A DNA stretch of 33,495 nt from Spongiactinospora gelatinilytica (GTDB lineage Bacteria > Actinomycetota > Actinomycetes > Streptosporangiales > Streptosporangiaceae), in NCBI RefSeq assembly GCF_003236385.1, contig NZ_POUA01000034.1, forward strand, positions 1 to 33,495, in the 5' to 3' direction. The notes below the pieces were generated by a model. The model was not told the origin of the DNA, made no database searches, and was given only the letters and a program-made list of their open reading frames with translations. Shown one piece after another: positions 7,949-14,532 of the stretch. Made by a program: the position numbers and the translations under genes. Position 1 is the first letter of the stretch. Every line of letters begins with the position of its first letter.

Positions 7949-9301
7949 ATGTCCGAAGACACCGCGGACGGCATCGTGATCGACAGGTCGAGTAACACCA
8001 TCCACATCAGCCGTGCCTACGCCGCCGGCGTCGACCGTGCCTGGTGGGCTTGGACCGACGCCGAGGCGATCACCCGCTGGTGGGGCCCGCAGGGATGGGC
8101 CGCGACCGTGTACGAGATGGACGTCCGGCCGGGCGGACGCTGGCGGTTCCAGATCGCGCCGGTGGACGAATCGGCCGCCCCGGTCCGCAGCATCGCCACC
8201 TACAAGGCGGTCATCGCCCGCGCCAAGTTGAACTACGACGACACTTTCGCCGACGAGGCGTGGCGATCCGACGGCACGGGCACCTTCCCGACCTCGGTCA
8301 CCTTCGCCTCGGCCGGCACCGGCTGCACCGTCAACGTCGCGGCGAGCTTTCCCGACGGCCGAGCGCTGCAGCGGGCAGTCGAACTCCAGGTGGCCGAAGG
8401 CTACGCCGAAGCTCTCGACCGGCTCGCCACCCTGCTGGACGACCCGCAGGGCAATCACGCCGACGCACCATCAACTGAAGGAGAAATGATCATGTCCGGC
8501 CTTTCCACCATCACCTCCGCCGACGGCACGACGATCGCCTACGAAAAGATCGGTTCGGGTCCCGCGATCATCGTGATCAGCAATGTCGCCGAGGATCACA
8601 CCGGGGTCGCAGGCGTGGCCAAGGCGTTGTCCGAGCACTTCACCGTGATCAGCTTCGACCGTCGCGGCCGCGGTGCCAGCGGTGATCCGCAGCCCTACGA
8701 CCCGGCGCGCGAGATCGACGACATCGCCGCACTGATCGAGGTCGCAGGCGGCTCCGCGGCCCTGGCCAGCGGCTCCGGTGGCAGCGGGCTGACCCTGGAC
8801 GCGGCCAGTGCGCTGGGTGACAAGGTCACGGGACTCTACCTGTACGAGCCGCCGTTCATCGTCGACGGCTCCCGCTCTCCGGCGCCCGCCGACTACGTCG
8901 AACACCAGGAAGCCCTGGTCGCGGCGGGCAAGCGCAGCGAGGCCGTCGAGTACTTCATGACCGAGATGATCGGCGTCCCGGCCGAGTACATCCCCGCGAT
9001 GAAGCAGGATCCTTCCTGGGACGCAATGGCCGATTACGCCCACACCTACGCCTACGACGGCCGGATCCTGCGCGGGCTCCAGGACGGCAAGCCGCTGCCC
9101 GCCGACCGCTGGTCGATCGACGCACCGATCGCGGTGGCCGTCGGCGGCAACGGTGAGGCCTTCATCCGTAAGGGCGCCAACGCACTGGCCGCGATCCTTC
9201 CGAACGTCACCGTGCTGACGCTGCCCGACCACGATCATTCCGCGTTCTGGATGGCGCCGGGACCGGTCGCCCGGCAAGCCCGCACCTTCCTGCTCGGCTG
9301 A
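7949..9301 (+). CDS. SRPBCC (AHSA1-like) domain read in frame into an alpha/beta hydrolase
   Basis: The frame from ATG 7949 (450 residues) has no stop between two complete domains. Residues 1-170 are an AHSA1-type SRPBCC lipid/ligand-binding fold (TIHISRAYAAGVDRAWWAW, TRWWGPQGW, MDVRPGGRWRF). About 12 linker residues follow, then a full alpha/beta hydrolase from residue 182. At the join ACT GAA GGA GAA ATG, a TGA and the GAAGGAG ribosome site occur in other frames, as expected if two genes were once separate and a one-base change removed the first stop. The product may be a fusion, or the hydrolase may also be made alone from its own start at 8492. ArsR-SRPBCC pairs are common in actinomycetes; fusion to a hydrolase is not something I know as usual. 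A single-base assembly error is possible. Confidence 0.7.
   Translation: MSEDTADGIVIDRSSNTIHISRAYAAGVDRAWWAWTDAEAITRWWGPQGWAATVYEMDVRPGGRWRFQIAPVDESAAPVRSIATYKAVIARAKLNYDDTFADEAWRSDGTGTFPTSVTFASAGTGCTVNVAASFPDGRALQRAVELQVAEGYAEALDRLATLLDDPQGNHADAPSTEGEMIMSGLSTITSADGTTIAYEKIGSGPAIIVISNVAEDHTGVAGVAKALSEHFTVISFDRRGRGASGDPQPYDPAREIDDIAALIEVAGGSAALASGSGGSGLTLDAASALGDKVTGLYLYEPPFIVDGSRSPAPADYVEHQEALVAAGKRSEAVEYFMTEMIGVPAEYIPAMKQDPSWDAMADYAHTYAYDGRILRGLQDGKPLPADRWSIDAPIAVAVGGNGEAFIRKGANALAAILPNVTVLTLPDHDHSAFWMAPGPVARQARTFLLG
8492..9301 (+). CDS. Alpha/beta hydrolase (internal start of the fused frame)
   Basis: From ATG 8492 the product is 269 residues and is a complete alpha/beta hydrolase. It shows DGTTIAYEKIGSGPAIIVIS at the N-terminus, then SFDRRGRGASGD, the nucleophile elbow SGSGGSG with Ser95 (Ser instead of Gly at the minus-two position), and a late LPDHDHSAF histidine motif. 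GAAGGAG at 8476-8482 precedes ATG 8486 and 8492 at usable distances, so independent translation is plausible. Small hydrolases of this type act on esters or lactones; the substrate here is unknown. It shares the ArsR operon and probably its repression. Confidence 0.75.
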   Translation: MSGLSTITSADGTTIAYEKIGSGPAIIVISNVAEDHTGVAGVAKALSEHFTVISFDRRGRGASGDPQPYDPAREIDDIAALIEVAGGSAALASGSGGSGLTLDAASALGDKVTGLYLYEPPFIVDGSRSPAPADYVEHQEALVAAGKRSEAVEYFMTEMIGVPAEYIPAMKQDPSWDAMADYAHTYAYDGRILRGLQDGKPLPADRWSIDAPIAVAVGGNGEAFIRKGANALAAILPNVTVLTLPDHDHSAFWMAPGPVARQARTFLLG

Positions 9302-9392
9302 CGATCACAAACCGCGGGTCAGGCAAGCAGGCGGCCGGGTGATGTACCTGTCCGCGCCCGCTGACCACCAGCATGCCCCGCCGCGTGGCCGC

Positions 9393-9800
9393 CTATGCCG
9401 CCTCGGCCGACGCGCTGAAGTCGATCTCGGGCAGATCGGGGTCGAAGTCGTCGGGGCGCAGCCGAGGTACGTCGGTGGCGCACAGGCCGAGCCGGCTGAT
9501 GTGCGCGGTCAGGCAGGGCGATGGCTGCGCGACGTCTGCGGCGCTGATCTCCCAGCCCTCGGCCAGGCGCTGGCGCATCACCTCCATCATGTCCAGCGCC
9601 GTGTGGAAGATCGCACAGTTCGCCGGCAGAGAGTTGAATTCAATCGCCTTCTCCTGCTCGGCCGGGTCGTCGTTGCCGAAGCGCAGCCGACGGGAGAACC
9701 CGTTGAAACCCTCGGCCCTGTTCGTGACTGCGGCGATGCGCCCCCGCAACGCGGGCCCGGCGAGGAAGCGCAGCAGCGCCACGGTGCGCACGCTGCGGCC
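9393..9800 (-). pseudogene. tnpA: C-terminal fragment of a second Tn3-family transposase
   Basis: The frame reads ALLRFLAGPALRGRI, then NRAEGFNGFSRRLRFG, then EQEKAIEFNSLPANCAIFH, and ends in an acidic tail at 9393. This is the last 130 or so residues of a Tn3-family transposase. The third catalytic glutamate is in the NRAEGF motif, about 105 residues from the end as in the family. It is exactly the part missing from the tnpA at 4700-7011, but it lies on the far side of that gene's start and so is not its continuation. Upstream of about 9800 the homology stops abruptly. No terminal repeat is visible beyond the 3' end. Confidence 0.75.
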
Positions 9801-9804
9801 GGGC

Positions 9805-9987
9805 CTCCCGAAACGCGTCGATGGTGTCCCGGCGGCCGACTGGTCGCACCGCGGCCGGCCGAAGGCGGTCATCACCTTCGCCGTCCACCGCCAGAAGATC
9901 ACCCGCATCGCCATCGACACCGCCCCGGACCGGCTCCACGATCTCCACATCGCCTACCTCTCGGCCGGCGGCAAGGGGCGGCGTTGA
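9805..9987 (+). pseudogene. C-terminal fragment of a SigJ-type sigma factor (SnoaL-like tail)
   Basis: The frame RVDGVPAADWSHRGRPKAV, then ITFAVHRQKITRIAID, then APDRLHDL resembles the end of the SnoaL-like domain at the C-terminus of SigJ/ECF41-type sigma factors, where NG-PG, RP-V and I--ADP-RL positions are conserved. Only about 60 of roughly 300 residues remain. It begins at the very point where the Tn3 C-terminal fragment of the other strand ends. A stand-alone SnoaL-like protein is an alternative source. Confidence 0.5.
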
Positions 9988-9992
9988 CCGGC

Positions 9993-10205
9993 ATGGGCCT
10001 CGGACTCTCCTCCTGTGCGCTCGCCGTTCACGACCTCGCCAAGGCGCTCGCCTTCTACCGTGACGTATGCGACGCCGTCTTCGAGCGCATCGAGGCCACG
10101 GGCGCCGAAGTGATGCAGGAGCCGATCGACCGGCCCGGCGGCACCCGCGACTGCGCCTTCCTCGATCCCTCCGGCAACCTGCTGCGATTCATCCAGTCGC
10201 GGTGA
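9993..10205 (+). pseudogene. VOC (glyoxalase-fold) protein with a large internal deletion
   Basis: The 70-residue frame starts with the first strand and helix of a VOC domain (CALAVHDLAKALAFYRDV). It jumps straight to the end of the fold (FERIEATGAEVMQEPIDRP, then DCAFLDPSGNLLRF). Alignment with the intact VOC protein at 11992-12402 shows that roughly 60 central residues are missing, with the frame kept. Metal or ligand residues of the middle strands are lost, so a functional fold is unlikely. The start ATG 9993 follows the preceding fragment's stop by a few bases. Confidence 0.65.
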
Positions 10206-10251
10206 GTCCCGCGGCGTCCAGGGAGGTCGGCGTCCAGAGGGCGGCGTCCAT

Positions 10252-10340
10252 CTGCTGGGGCGACGGATGTACGAGACGATGCTGCACTGGGAGACCGCCG
10301 ACCAGGATCCATCGCTCGACGAGTCACGGCTTGAGTGGCG
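10252..10340 (+). pseudogene. Dihydrofolate-reductase-family (RibD C-terminal-like) fragment
   Basis: The frame LLGRRMYETMLHWETADQDP matches the conserved segment of dihydrofolate-reductase-family proteins common in actinomycetes (LGR-MYE-M-YWETAD). Neither the first strand with the NADPH site nor the C-terminal half is present. After SLDESRL the frame is unrelated. This is a short piece, so the family is recognised but the protein is not. Confidence 0.5.
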
Positions 10341-10405
10341 GGGAGATCGGGCGGTCGCGAGCCGAACCGGAGGTACGCCCAGGCCCGCCCGCCGCGTCCC
10401 ATCCG

Positions 10406-10460
10406 GGCGCAGGGGCGCTGATCCGGCCCGACGGGTACGTGGCCTGGGCGGGCCGGCCGT
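10406..10460 (+). pseudogene. FAD-dependent monooxygenase C-terminal scrap
   Basis: GALIRPDGYVAWAGRP resembles the LLVRPDGHVAWR motif close to the end of aromatic-hydroxylase-type FAD monooxygenases. Only about 16 residues can be matched, so this is a weak call. It is supported by its location in a run of other fragments. Confidence 0.35.
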
Positions 10461-10469
10461 GCGGACAGC

Positions 10470-10658
10470 GTGCGCAGCCCCGAGGTGCGTGGTCTGATGA
10501 CCCGCGCGTTGTGCGGCAGGCGTGACCTGATCGTCCGTCAGTGCCGGGCGGCGGGTCTCGATGTCACCGAGGGCGACGCCATGTTGCCGGAGATGAGCGC
10601 GCTGGGCATCGTGTTCACCGCGCTGACCACCGGTGTCCCGCAGGACACCGCCGGGCGG
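10470..10658 (+). pseudogene. Possible TetR-type regulator C-terminal fragment
   Basis: The frame RSPEVRGLMTRALCGRRDLI, then GDAMLPEMSALGIVFTALT, then GVPQDTAGRV has the helical character of a TetR ligand-binding domain end, where S-P-E/Q-M-R-L and RRD--- motifs recur. No DNA-binding domain precedes it. The frame runs into the 3' end of the convergent gene at 10660. I hold the family assignment loosely. Confidence 0.35.
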
Positions 10659-10659
10659 G

Positions 10660-11235
10660 TCACCATAGTTCGAGCTGGCGCACGATCGGGGTGATGGCCT
10701 CGTTGAGGCGGCGGACCAGCAGCACGATCGTACGGCGGGCGGTCTCGGGCAGGTCGTCCTGCGGCTCCTGCGGGGCCTCCGGCAGTCCGTCGAGTGGGAT
10801 CGGGGTCTGGGCCAGCAGCGTGCCGCGCAGGTAGGAGGTCTTGACGAGGTCCTGTTCGGAGGGTTCGAGGAACTGGCCGAAGGTCTGTGGCCAGTCGCGC
10901 CACTGCCGGTCGCCCTGCCAGTCGGGGCTCCAGGCCAGCGTGGCGGGCCGCGGGGAGACCAGCTCGACGCGGGCGGTGAGGGTGCCGTCCCACTGGTTGC
11001 GCACGCACGTCGCCGAGAGGATCCGCCGGTGCCAGCGCACGTATCCAGGAGACAGCTCGGGTGAGGTGGCGATGCGCCAGGCGGTGCAGGCGAAGGACAC
11101 CGGGGAGATGTCGTCGAGCGCGGGGACGAACTCCTCGGCGTTGCGCCGCAGGTGCTCGCCGTAGCGGCTGCGCCCGTCCGTGGCGCGCTCTCGGTCGTAC
11201 TCGTGGTCGATCCAGAAGGCCACGGGTTCGCTCAT
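10660..11235 (-). CDS. Uncharacterised protein, 191 residues
   Basis: I do not recognise this protein. It is soluble, rich in Trp and Arg, and opens with an acidic EPVAFWIDHEYDRERA segment. A central region has several Trp residues (LAWSPDWQGDRQWRDWPQTFG), and a C-terminal helix (ARRTIVLLVRRLNEAI) follows an acidic, proline-rich linker. There is no signal peptide or membrane helix. Codon use fits the neighbours. It is divergent from the MOSC gene; a perfect hairpin at 11276-11300 lies between them. It seems intact, unlike the fragments to its left. Confidence 0.65.
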   Translation of the reverse strand: MSEPVAFWIDHEYDRERATDGRSRYGEHLRRNAEEFVPALDDISPVSFACTAWRIATSPELSPGYVRWHRRILSATCVRNQWDGTLTARVELVSPRPATLAWSPDWQGDRQWRDWPQTFGQFLEPSEQDLVKTSYLRGTLLAQTPIPLDGLPEAPQEPQDDLPETARRTIVLLVRRLNEAITPIVRQLELW

Positions 11236-11275
11236 GGGTCACGGACCTCGCACAGGGACTGGACGCGGACGGCAG

Positions 11276-11300
11276 GGGCCCGGCCGGTGAGGCCGGGCCC
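11276..11300. repeat. Perfect 10-bp inverted repeat in a divergent intergenic region
   Basis: GGGCCCGGCC-GGTGA-GGCCGGGCCC lies between the starts of the divergent genes at 11235 and 11381. It would form a strong hairpin in either leader transcript. A terminator has no obvious purpose between divergent starts, so it may insulate the two units, act as an attenuator, or be an operator. Confidence 0.6.
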
Positions 11301-11380
11301 GGCGTTCACTCTACGCCCGGTGCCGCCGGGTGCGCGGGGTGACCGGATGAGTACCATGACGGGGCTGAAAGGAGCGCGAT

Positions 11381-11923
11381 ATGAGCGGCCTGGTGACCTC
11401 GGTGTCTCGCAGTGCGGGGCACACGTTCTCCAAACCGGTGTGCGACGGCGTGCGGCTGCTGGCCGGGCTGGGCGTCGAGGGGGACGCGCATCTGGGCGAG
11501 ACCGTCAAGCACCGCTCGCGGGTGGCGCGCGACCCGAGCCGTCCCAATCTGCGGCAGGTGCACCTGATCCACGCCGAGCTGCACGATGAACTGGCGCGGG
11601 CGGGTTTCGCGGTCTCGGCCGGGCAGATGGGGGAGAACATCACCACGCGCGGCGTGGACCTGCTCGGCCTTTCGGCCGGGGCGCTGCTGCGGATCGGCGG
11701 GCGGGCGGTGGTACATGTCACGGGGCTGCGCAACCCGTGCGTGCAGCTCGATGACTTCATGCCCGGGCTGATGGCCGCCGTCCTGGATCGCGACGAGCAC
11801 GGCCATGTGGTCCGCAAGGCCGGGGTGATGGGCGTGGTGGTCACCGGCGGTGAGGTACGGCCCGGCGATGAGGTGCTGGTGGAGCCGCCGCAGGGGCCGC
11901 ACGTGCCGCTGACACCCGTATAG
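11381..11923 (+). CDS. MOSC-domain protein
   Basis: The 180-residue single-domain MOSC protein shows GVEGDAH (31-37), the GQMGENITT motif (82-89) and the conserved cysteine in GLRNPC (Cys120), which in this family carries or transfers sulfur to molybdenum cofactor or related substrates. The C-terminal GVVVTGGEVRPGDEV is typical. The start is well supported by AAAGGAG a few bases upstream. Stand-alone MOSC proteins of this size are linked to detoxification of reduced or N-hydroxylated compounds or to sulfur carrying, but the substrate cannot be read. No molybdenum enzyme gene is near. It is monocistronic and followed by a hairpin. Confidence 0.87.
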   Translation: MSGLVTSVSRSAGHTFSKPVCDGVRLLAGLGVEGDAHLGETVKHRSRVARDPSRPNLRQVHLIHAELHDELARAGFAVSAGQMGENITTRGVDLLGLSAGALLRIGGRAVVHVTGLRNPCVQLDDFMPGLMAAVLDRDEHGHVVRKAGVMGVVVTGGEVRPGDEVLVEPPQGPHVPLTPV

Positions 11924-11949
11924 CTCGTTTAGCCCGGCCCGCCCGGCTC

Positions 11950-11971
11950 GGCCCCGCCTCGCCGCGGGGCC
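11950..11971. terminator. Bidirectional hairpin between MOSC and VOC genes
   Basis: GGCCCCGC-CTCGCC-GCGGGGCC sits between the convergent ends of the MOSC gene and the VOC gene. There is no long T tract, which is common for terminators in actinomycetes. It could serve both strands. Confidence 0.55.
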
Positions 11972-11991
11972 TTGCGGGCATCGCTCGCTGG

Positions 11992-12402
11992 TCAGGCCGC
12001 GGGCTCCTGGTTGATCCGCACCATGTTGCCCGAAGGGTCGCGGAACGCGCAGTCGCGCGGGCCCCACGCCTGGTCGATCGGCTCCTGGAGCACCTCGGCA
12101 CCGGACGCCCGCACCTTCTCGAAGGTCGCGTCGAGGTCGTCGGTGCGGAAGACGATCATCGGCAGGACGCCCTTGGTGAGGAGTTCCTGCAGGGTGTCGC
12201 CGTCGGCCTGGGAGCGGCCCGCGTGCGGATCGGACAGCACGATCTCAAGACCCGGCTGGGCGGGGCCGCCGAGCGTCACCCAGCGGTGGCCGCCGGAGGC
12301 GATGTCGTTGCGGACCTCAAGGCCGAGCGCGTCGCGGTAGAAGGTGAGCGCCTCATCGACGTCGTTGACGGTGATGTGGCAGTAGCGAAGTGCGATTGTC
12401 AT
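11992..12402 (-). CDS. VOC family (glyoxalase/bleomycin-resistance fold) protein
   Basis: The 136-residue protein has the paired beta-alpha-beta-beta-beta layout of the vicinal oxygen chelate fold: CHITVNDVDEALTFYRDALG at the start, GLEIVLSD in the middle, and GAEVLQEPIDQAWGPRDCAF and PSGNMVRINQ at the end. His9 and a mid-protein glutamate are candidate metal ligands. It starts 10 bases after the AraC-type gene on the same strand, so the pair is probably one transcript. Relatives act as dioxygenase-like enzymes or drug-binding proteins; the substrate is unknown. It also serves as the intact reference for the deleted VOC copy at 9993. Confidence 0.87.
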   Translation of the reverse strand: MTIALRYCHITVNDVDEALTFYRDALGLEVRNDIASGGHRWVTLGGPAQPGLEIVLSDPHAGRSQADGDTLQELLTKGVLPMIVFRTDDLDATFEKVRASGAEVLQEPIDQAWGPRDCAFRDPSGNMVRINQEPAA

Positions 12403-12412
12403 GGGGTAAACG

Positions 12413-12853
12413 CTAGGCCGCGGCCTCGCGTCCGGCTTCTCCGATCCTGCTCGGAGTGGTCCTGGCCGGCCGGGTGTGCACCTTGGCCACGCACGGGGGC
12501 ATGGCCGCCACCGCGCGGTGCTCGCGGGCGCGGTAGGCGCTCGGCGTCTCGCCCACCAGCTCGGTGAAGCGCGAGCTGAACGAACCCAGGGAGGTACAGC
12601 CCACGGCCATGCACGCGTCGGTCACGCTCACCCCGGCGCGCAGCAGCGTCATCGCCCGCTCGATGCGGCGCGTCATGAGGTAGCTGTAGGGGGTCTCGCC
12701 GTAGGCGGCCCGGAACTGCCGGGAGAAGTGCGCCGGTGACATCAGCGCGTGGCGGGCCATCGTCGGCACGTCGAGCGGGCGGGCGTACTCGCGGTCGATC
12801 AGATCCCGCGCCCGACGCAGGTGCGCGAGGTTGGCGAGGTCTTGCGGAGTCAT
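12413..12853 (-). CDS. AraC-family transcriptional regulator, short form
   Basis: The start at 12853 (MTPQDLANLAHLRRA) gives 146 residues. Two helix-turn-helix units are clear: DVPTMARHALMSPAHFSRQF at about 28-50 and VTDACMAVGCTSLGSFSSRF at about 76-95, followed by the ETPSAYR signature. There is no N-terminal sensor domain, so a ligand is not expected in the protein itself. The pairing with a VOC gene directly downstream is frequent in actinomycetes, and the regulator probably controls it. The C-terminus has about 35 basic residues of unknown role. Confidence 0.88.
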   Translation of the reverse strand: MTPQDLANLAHLRRARDLIDREYARPLDVPTMARHALMSPAHFSRQFRAAYGETPYSYLMTRRIERAMTLLRAGVSVTDACMAVGCTSLGSFSSRFTELVGETPSAYRAREHRAVAAMPPCVAKVHTRPARTTPSRIGEAGREAAA

Positions 12854-12916
12854 GCCAGCAGCGTATACCCACCCACCGACAATCACCCCGTGACCTGCGC
12901 GAAAGCGCCTGCACGC

Positions 12917-13777
12917 TCAGTCGCCGAACTCGGCCAGGAAGCGGTGGAACTCGCGGTTGAACACCTCGGGGTTGTCCTGGTTGGCGTTGTGCCCGGCGTC
13001 GGGGATCACCACGTACCTGATCCGCGGGTCGCTCGCCGCCCATCCGGGGCCGTCCTTGCGGATGTTGCCGGTGCCGTCGCGCTCTCCGTGGGTCAGCAGG
13101 AACGGCACCTCGACGCGGAACCCCGGCAGGCCGCGGCGGGACAGGGCGGTGGCGACCGCGGCGAAGATCTGCACGGTCGCGCGCCGGCCCACCTGGCCGA
13201 TCGCGTCGACCGCGTAGGCCCGGACGTCGTCGCGCACACTCGTGGCGGCCGCGAACATCGTCCGCAGGGCGCCGCGTGGCATGAGGCCGAAGGACAGGTA
13301 GGTCAGGCGCAGGATCAGCCAGTCCATCGCGGACAGCGGGGCCGCGATCGGCGTGCAGCCGACGACGACCAGGGCGCGGAAGCGGTGCGGGTGGAGCCGG
13401 ATCGCATGCTGGGCGATGTAGCCGCCCATGGACTGCCCGACGATGATCGTCTGTTCGACGCCGGCGTCGTCGAGTATCGCCACCAGGTCCTCCACGTGGT
13501 CTTCGATGCCCGTCCCGCCGGGGCCGAAGGGCTGGGAGCGGCCGTGCCCGCGGGCGTCCCAGACGAGGGCGCGGCGGTGGCCGAGAACGCCGGGGACCTG
13601 TGCGTTGAACATGCGGTGGTCCATCGTCGCGCCGTGCAGGAAGGTGACCGGCGTGCCGCCGGGCTTTCCGCCGCTCCAGTAGTGTAGGGCGGTGCCGGGG
13701 CGTTGCAGGACGCGCATTTCGAGCCCGTGCGGGGTGTTCGTCCAGTCGGTCGTGGCGTTGTGACGGGTTTCGCTCAT
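12917..13777 (-). CDS. Alpha/beta fold hydrolase
   Basis: The 286-residue enzyme has the full alpha/beta hydrolase pattern: oxyanion FLHGA (47-51), DARGHGRSQ (74-82), nucleophile elbow GQSMGG with Ser116, and a late DAGHNANQDNP motif with the catalytic histidine. A cap domain covers about 150-210. Its start ATG overlaps the stop of the TetR gene (ATGA), so the two are translationally coupled in one operon. Sequence does not separate esterase, lactonase or C-C hydrolase activity. The upstream inverted repeat at 14493 probably sets its control. Confidence 0.88.
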   Translation of the reverse strand: MSETRHNATTDWTNTPHGLEMRVLQRPGTALHYWSGGKPGGTPVTFLHGATMDHRMFNAQVPGVLGHRRALVWDARGHGRSQPFGPGGTGIEDHVEDLVAILDDAGVEQTIIVGQSMGGYIAQHAIRLHPHRFRALVVVGCTPIAAPLSAMDWLILRLTYLSFGLMPRGALRTMFAAATSVRDDVRAYAVDAIGQVGRRATVQIFAAVATALSRRGLPGFRVEVPFLLTHGERDGTGNIRKDGPGWAASDPRIRYVVIPDAGHNANQDNPEVFNREFHRFLAEFGD

Positions 13778-14478
13778 GGTGCCTCCGGTGCGGGGCCGCG
13801 GGGATCGGGGTGGTCGTTCTCGGCGGTGAGCCGGTCCAGCAGGTCGCGCATGCTCGCGTACGCGGCGGGCGACATCGCGGCCGGCGCGTCGGCGGGGGTG
13901 ACGGCGCGATCCACGATGGTGGCGAAGGCGCCGATCGTGGCGGCGAGCCGCTCGGGACTGAGTGGCCCGACGACCTTCGACAGCGACAGCAGCCCGACGG
14001 TGAAGGCGGCGAGCGCGAGGGAAAGGGCGTCGGGGTCGAGGTCGGCGTCGAGGGAGCCGTCGCGCTGCAGGAGCCGCAGGTATCCGTCCATCCAGGCGAA
14101 TCTGCGCTGGTAGCGGTCGTCGGCGCGAGTGGCGGCGTAGCCGCCGAGCACGCCCTCGTCGTCGAGGTAGGCGGCGGTGAGAAGGTCGTCGCCGAGCAGT
14201 GCGGCGGCGACGACGCGGTAGAGGTCGCCGAGGCTCGCCACGCCGTCGGCGGCCAGTCGTGCGGAAAGCGCCGTGGTGATCCGCCGCATGCTGCGGGCGA
14301 TGAGCTGGTCGACCAGCTCGTTCTTGCCGGCGAACTCCAGGTAGAGCGCGCCCTTGCCGATGCCGCAGCGCTCGGCCAGCGCGCTCATGCTCATCCCGTC
14401 GAATCCGCGCTCCAGGATCAGCGTCTGCGCGGCGTCGAGAATCCGCTCGCGCCGGTGCGGGATCTGCGGCCGGGGCAT
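13774..14478 (-). CDS. TetR/AcrR family regulator of the hydrolase operon
   Basis: I place the start at 14478 (MPRPQIPHRRERILDAAQ, 234 residues) because a strong AGGAGGGGGG site lies just upstream. An earlier ATG at 14541 would put 21 atypical residues in front and would lie inside the inverted repeat. The helix-turn-helix is residues 10-55 (LILERGFDGMSMSALAERCG, then KGALYLEFAGKNEL). The ligand domain is all-helical. It overlaps the hydrolase start by four bases. A perfect 14-bp inverted repeat immediately upstream is the likely autoregulatory operator. Confidence 0.88.
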   Translation of the reverse strand: MPRPQIPHRRERILDAAQTLILERGFDGMSMSALAERCGIGKGALYLEFAGKNELVDQLIARSMRRITTALSARLAADGVASLGDLYRVVAAALLGDDLLTAAYLDDEGVLGGYAATRADDRYQRRFAWMDGYLRLLQRDGSLDADLDPDALSLALAAFTVGLLSLSKVVGPLSPERLAATIGAFATIVDRAVTPADAPAAMSPAAYASMRDLLDRLTAENDHPDPRGPAPEAP

Positions 14479-14492
14479 GCGATGACCCCCCT

Positions 14493-14532
14493 CCTCGTAG
14501 TGACCGGTTTCAGGGTATCGGTCACTACGAGG
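14493..14532. promoter_or_regulatory. 14-bp perfect inverted repeat, likely TetR operator
   Basis: CCTCGTAGTGACCG (14493-14506) and its exact complement CGGTCACTACGAGG (14519-14532) flank a 12-base spacer. It lies 15 bases upstream of the chosen TetR start and covers the stop codon of the sigma factor gene (14525-14527). It could also form a hairpin ending the sigma transcript, but the ribosome site of the TetR gene follows at once with no T tract, so I favour an operator. Confidence 0.65.
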
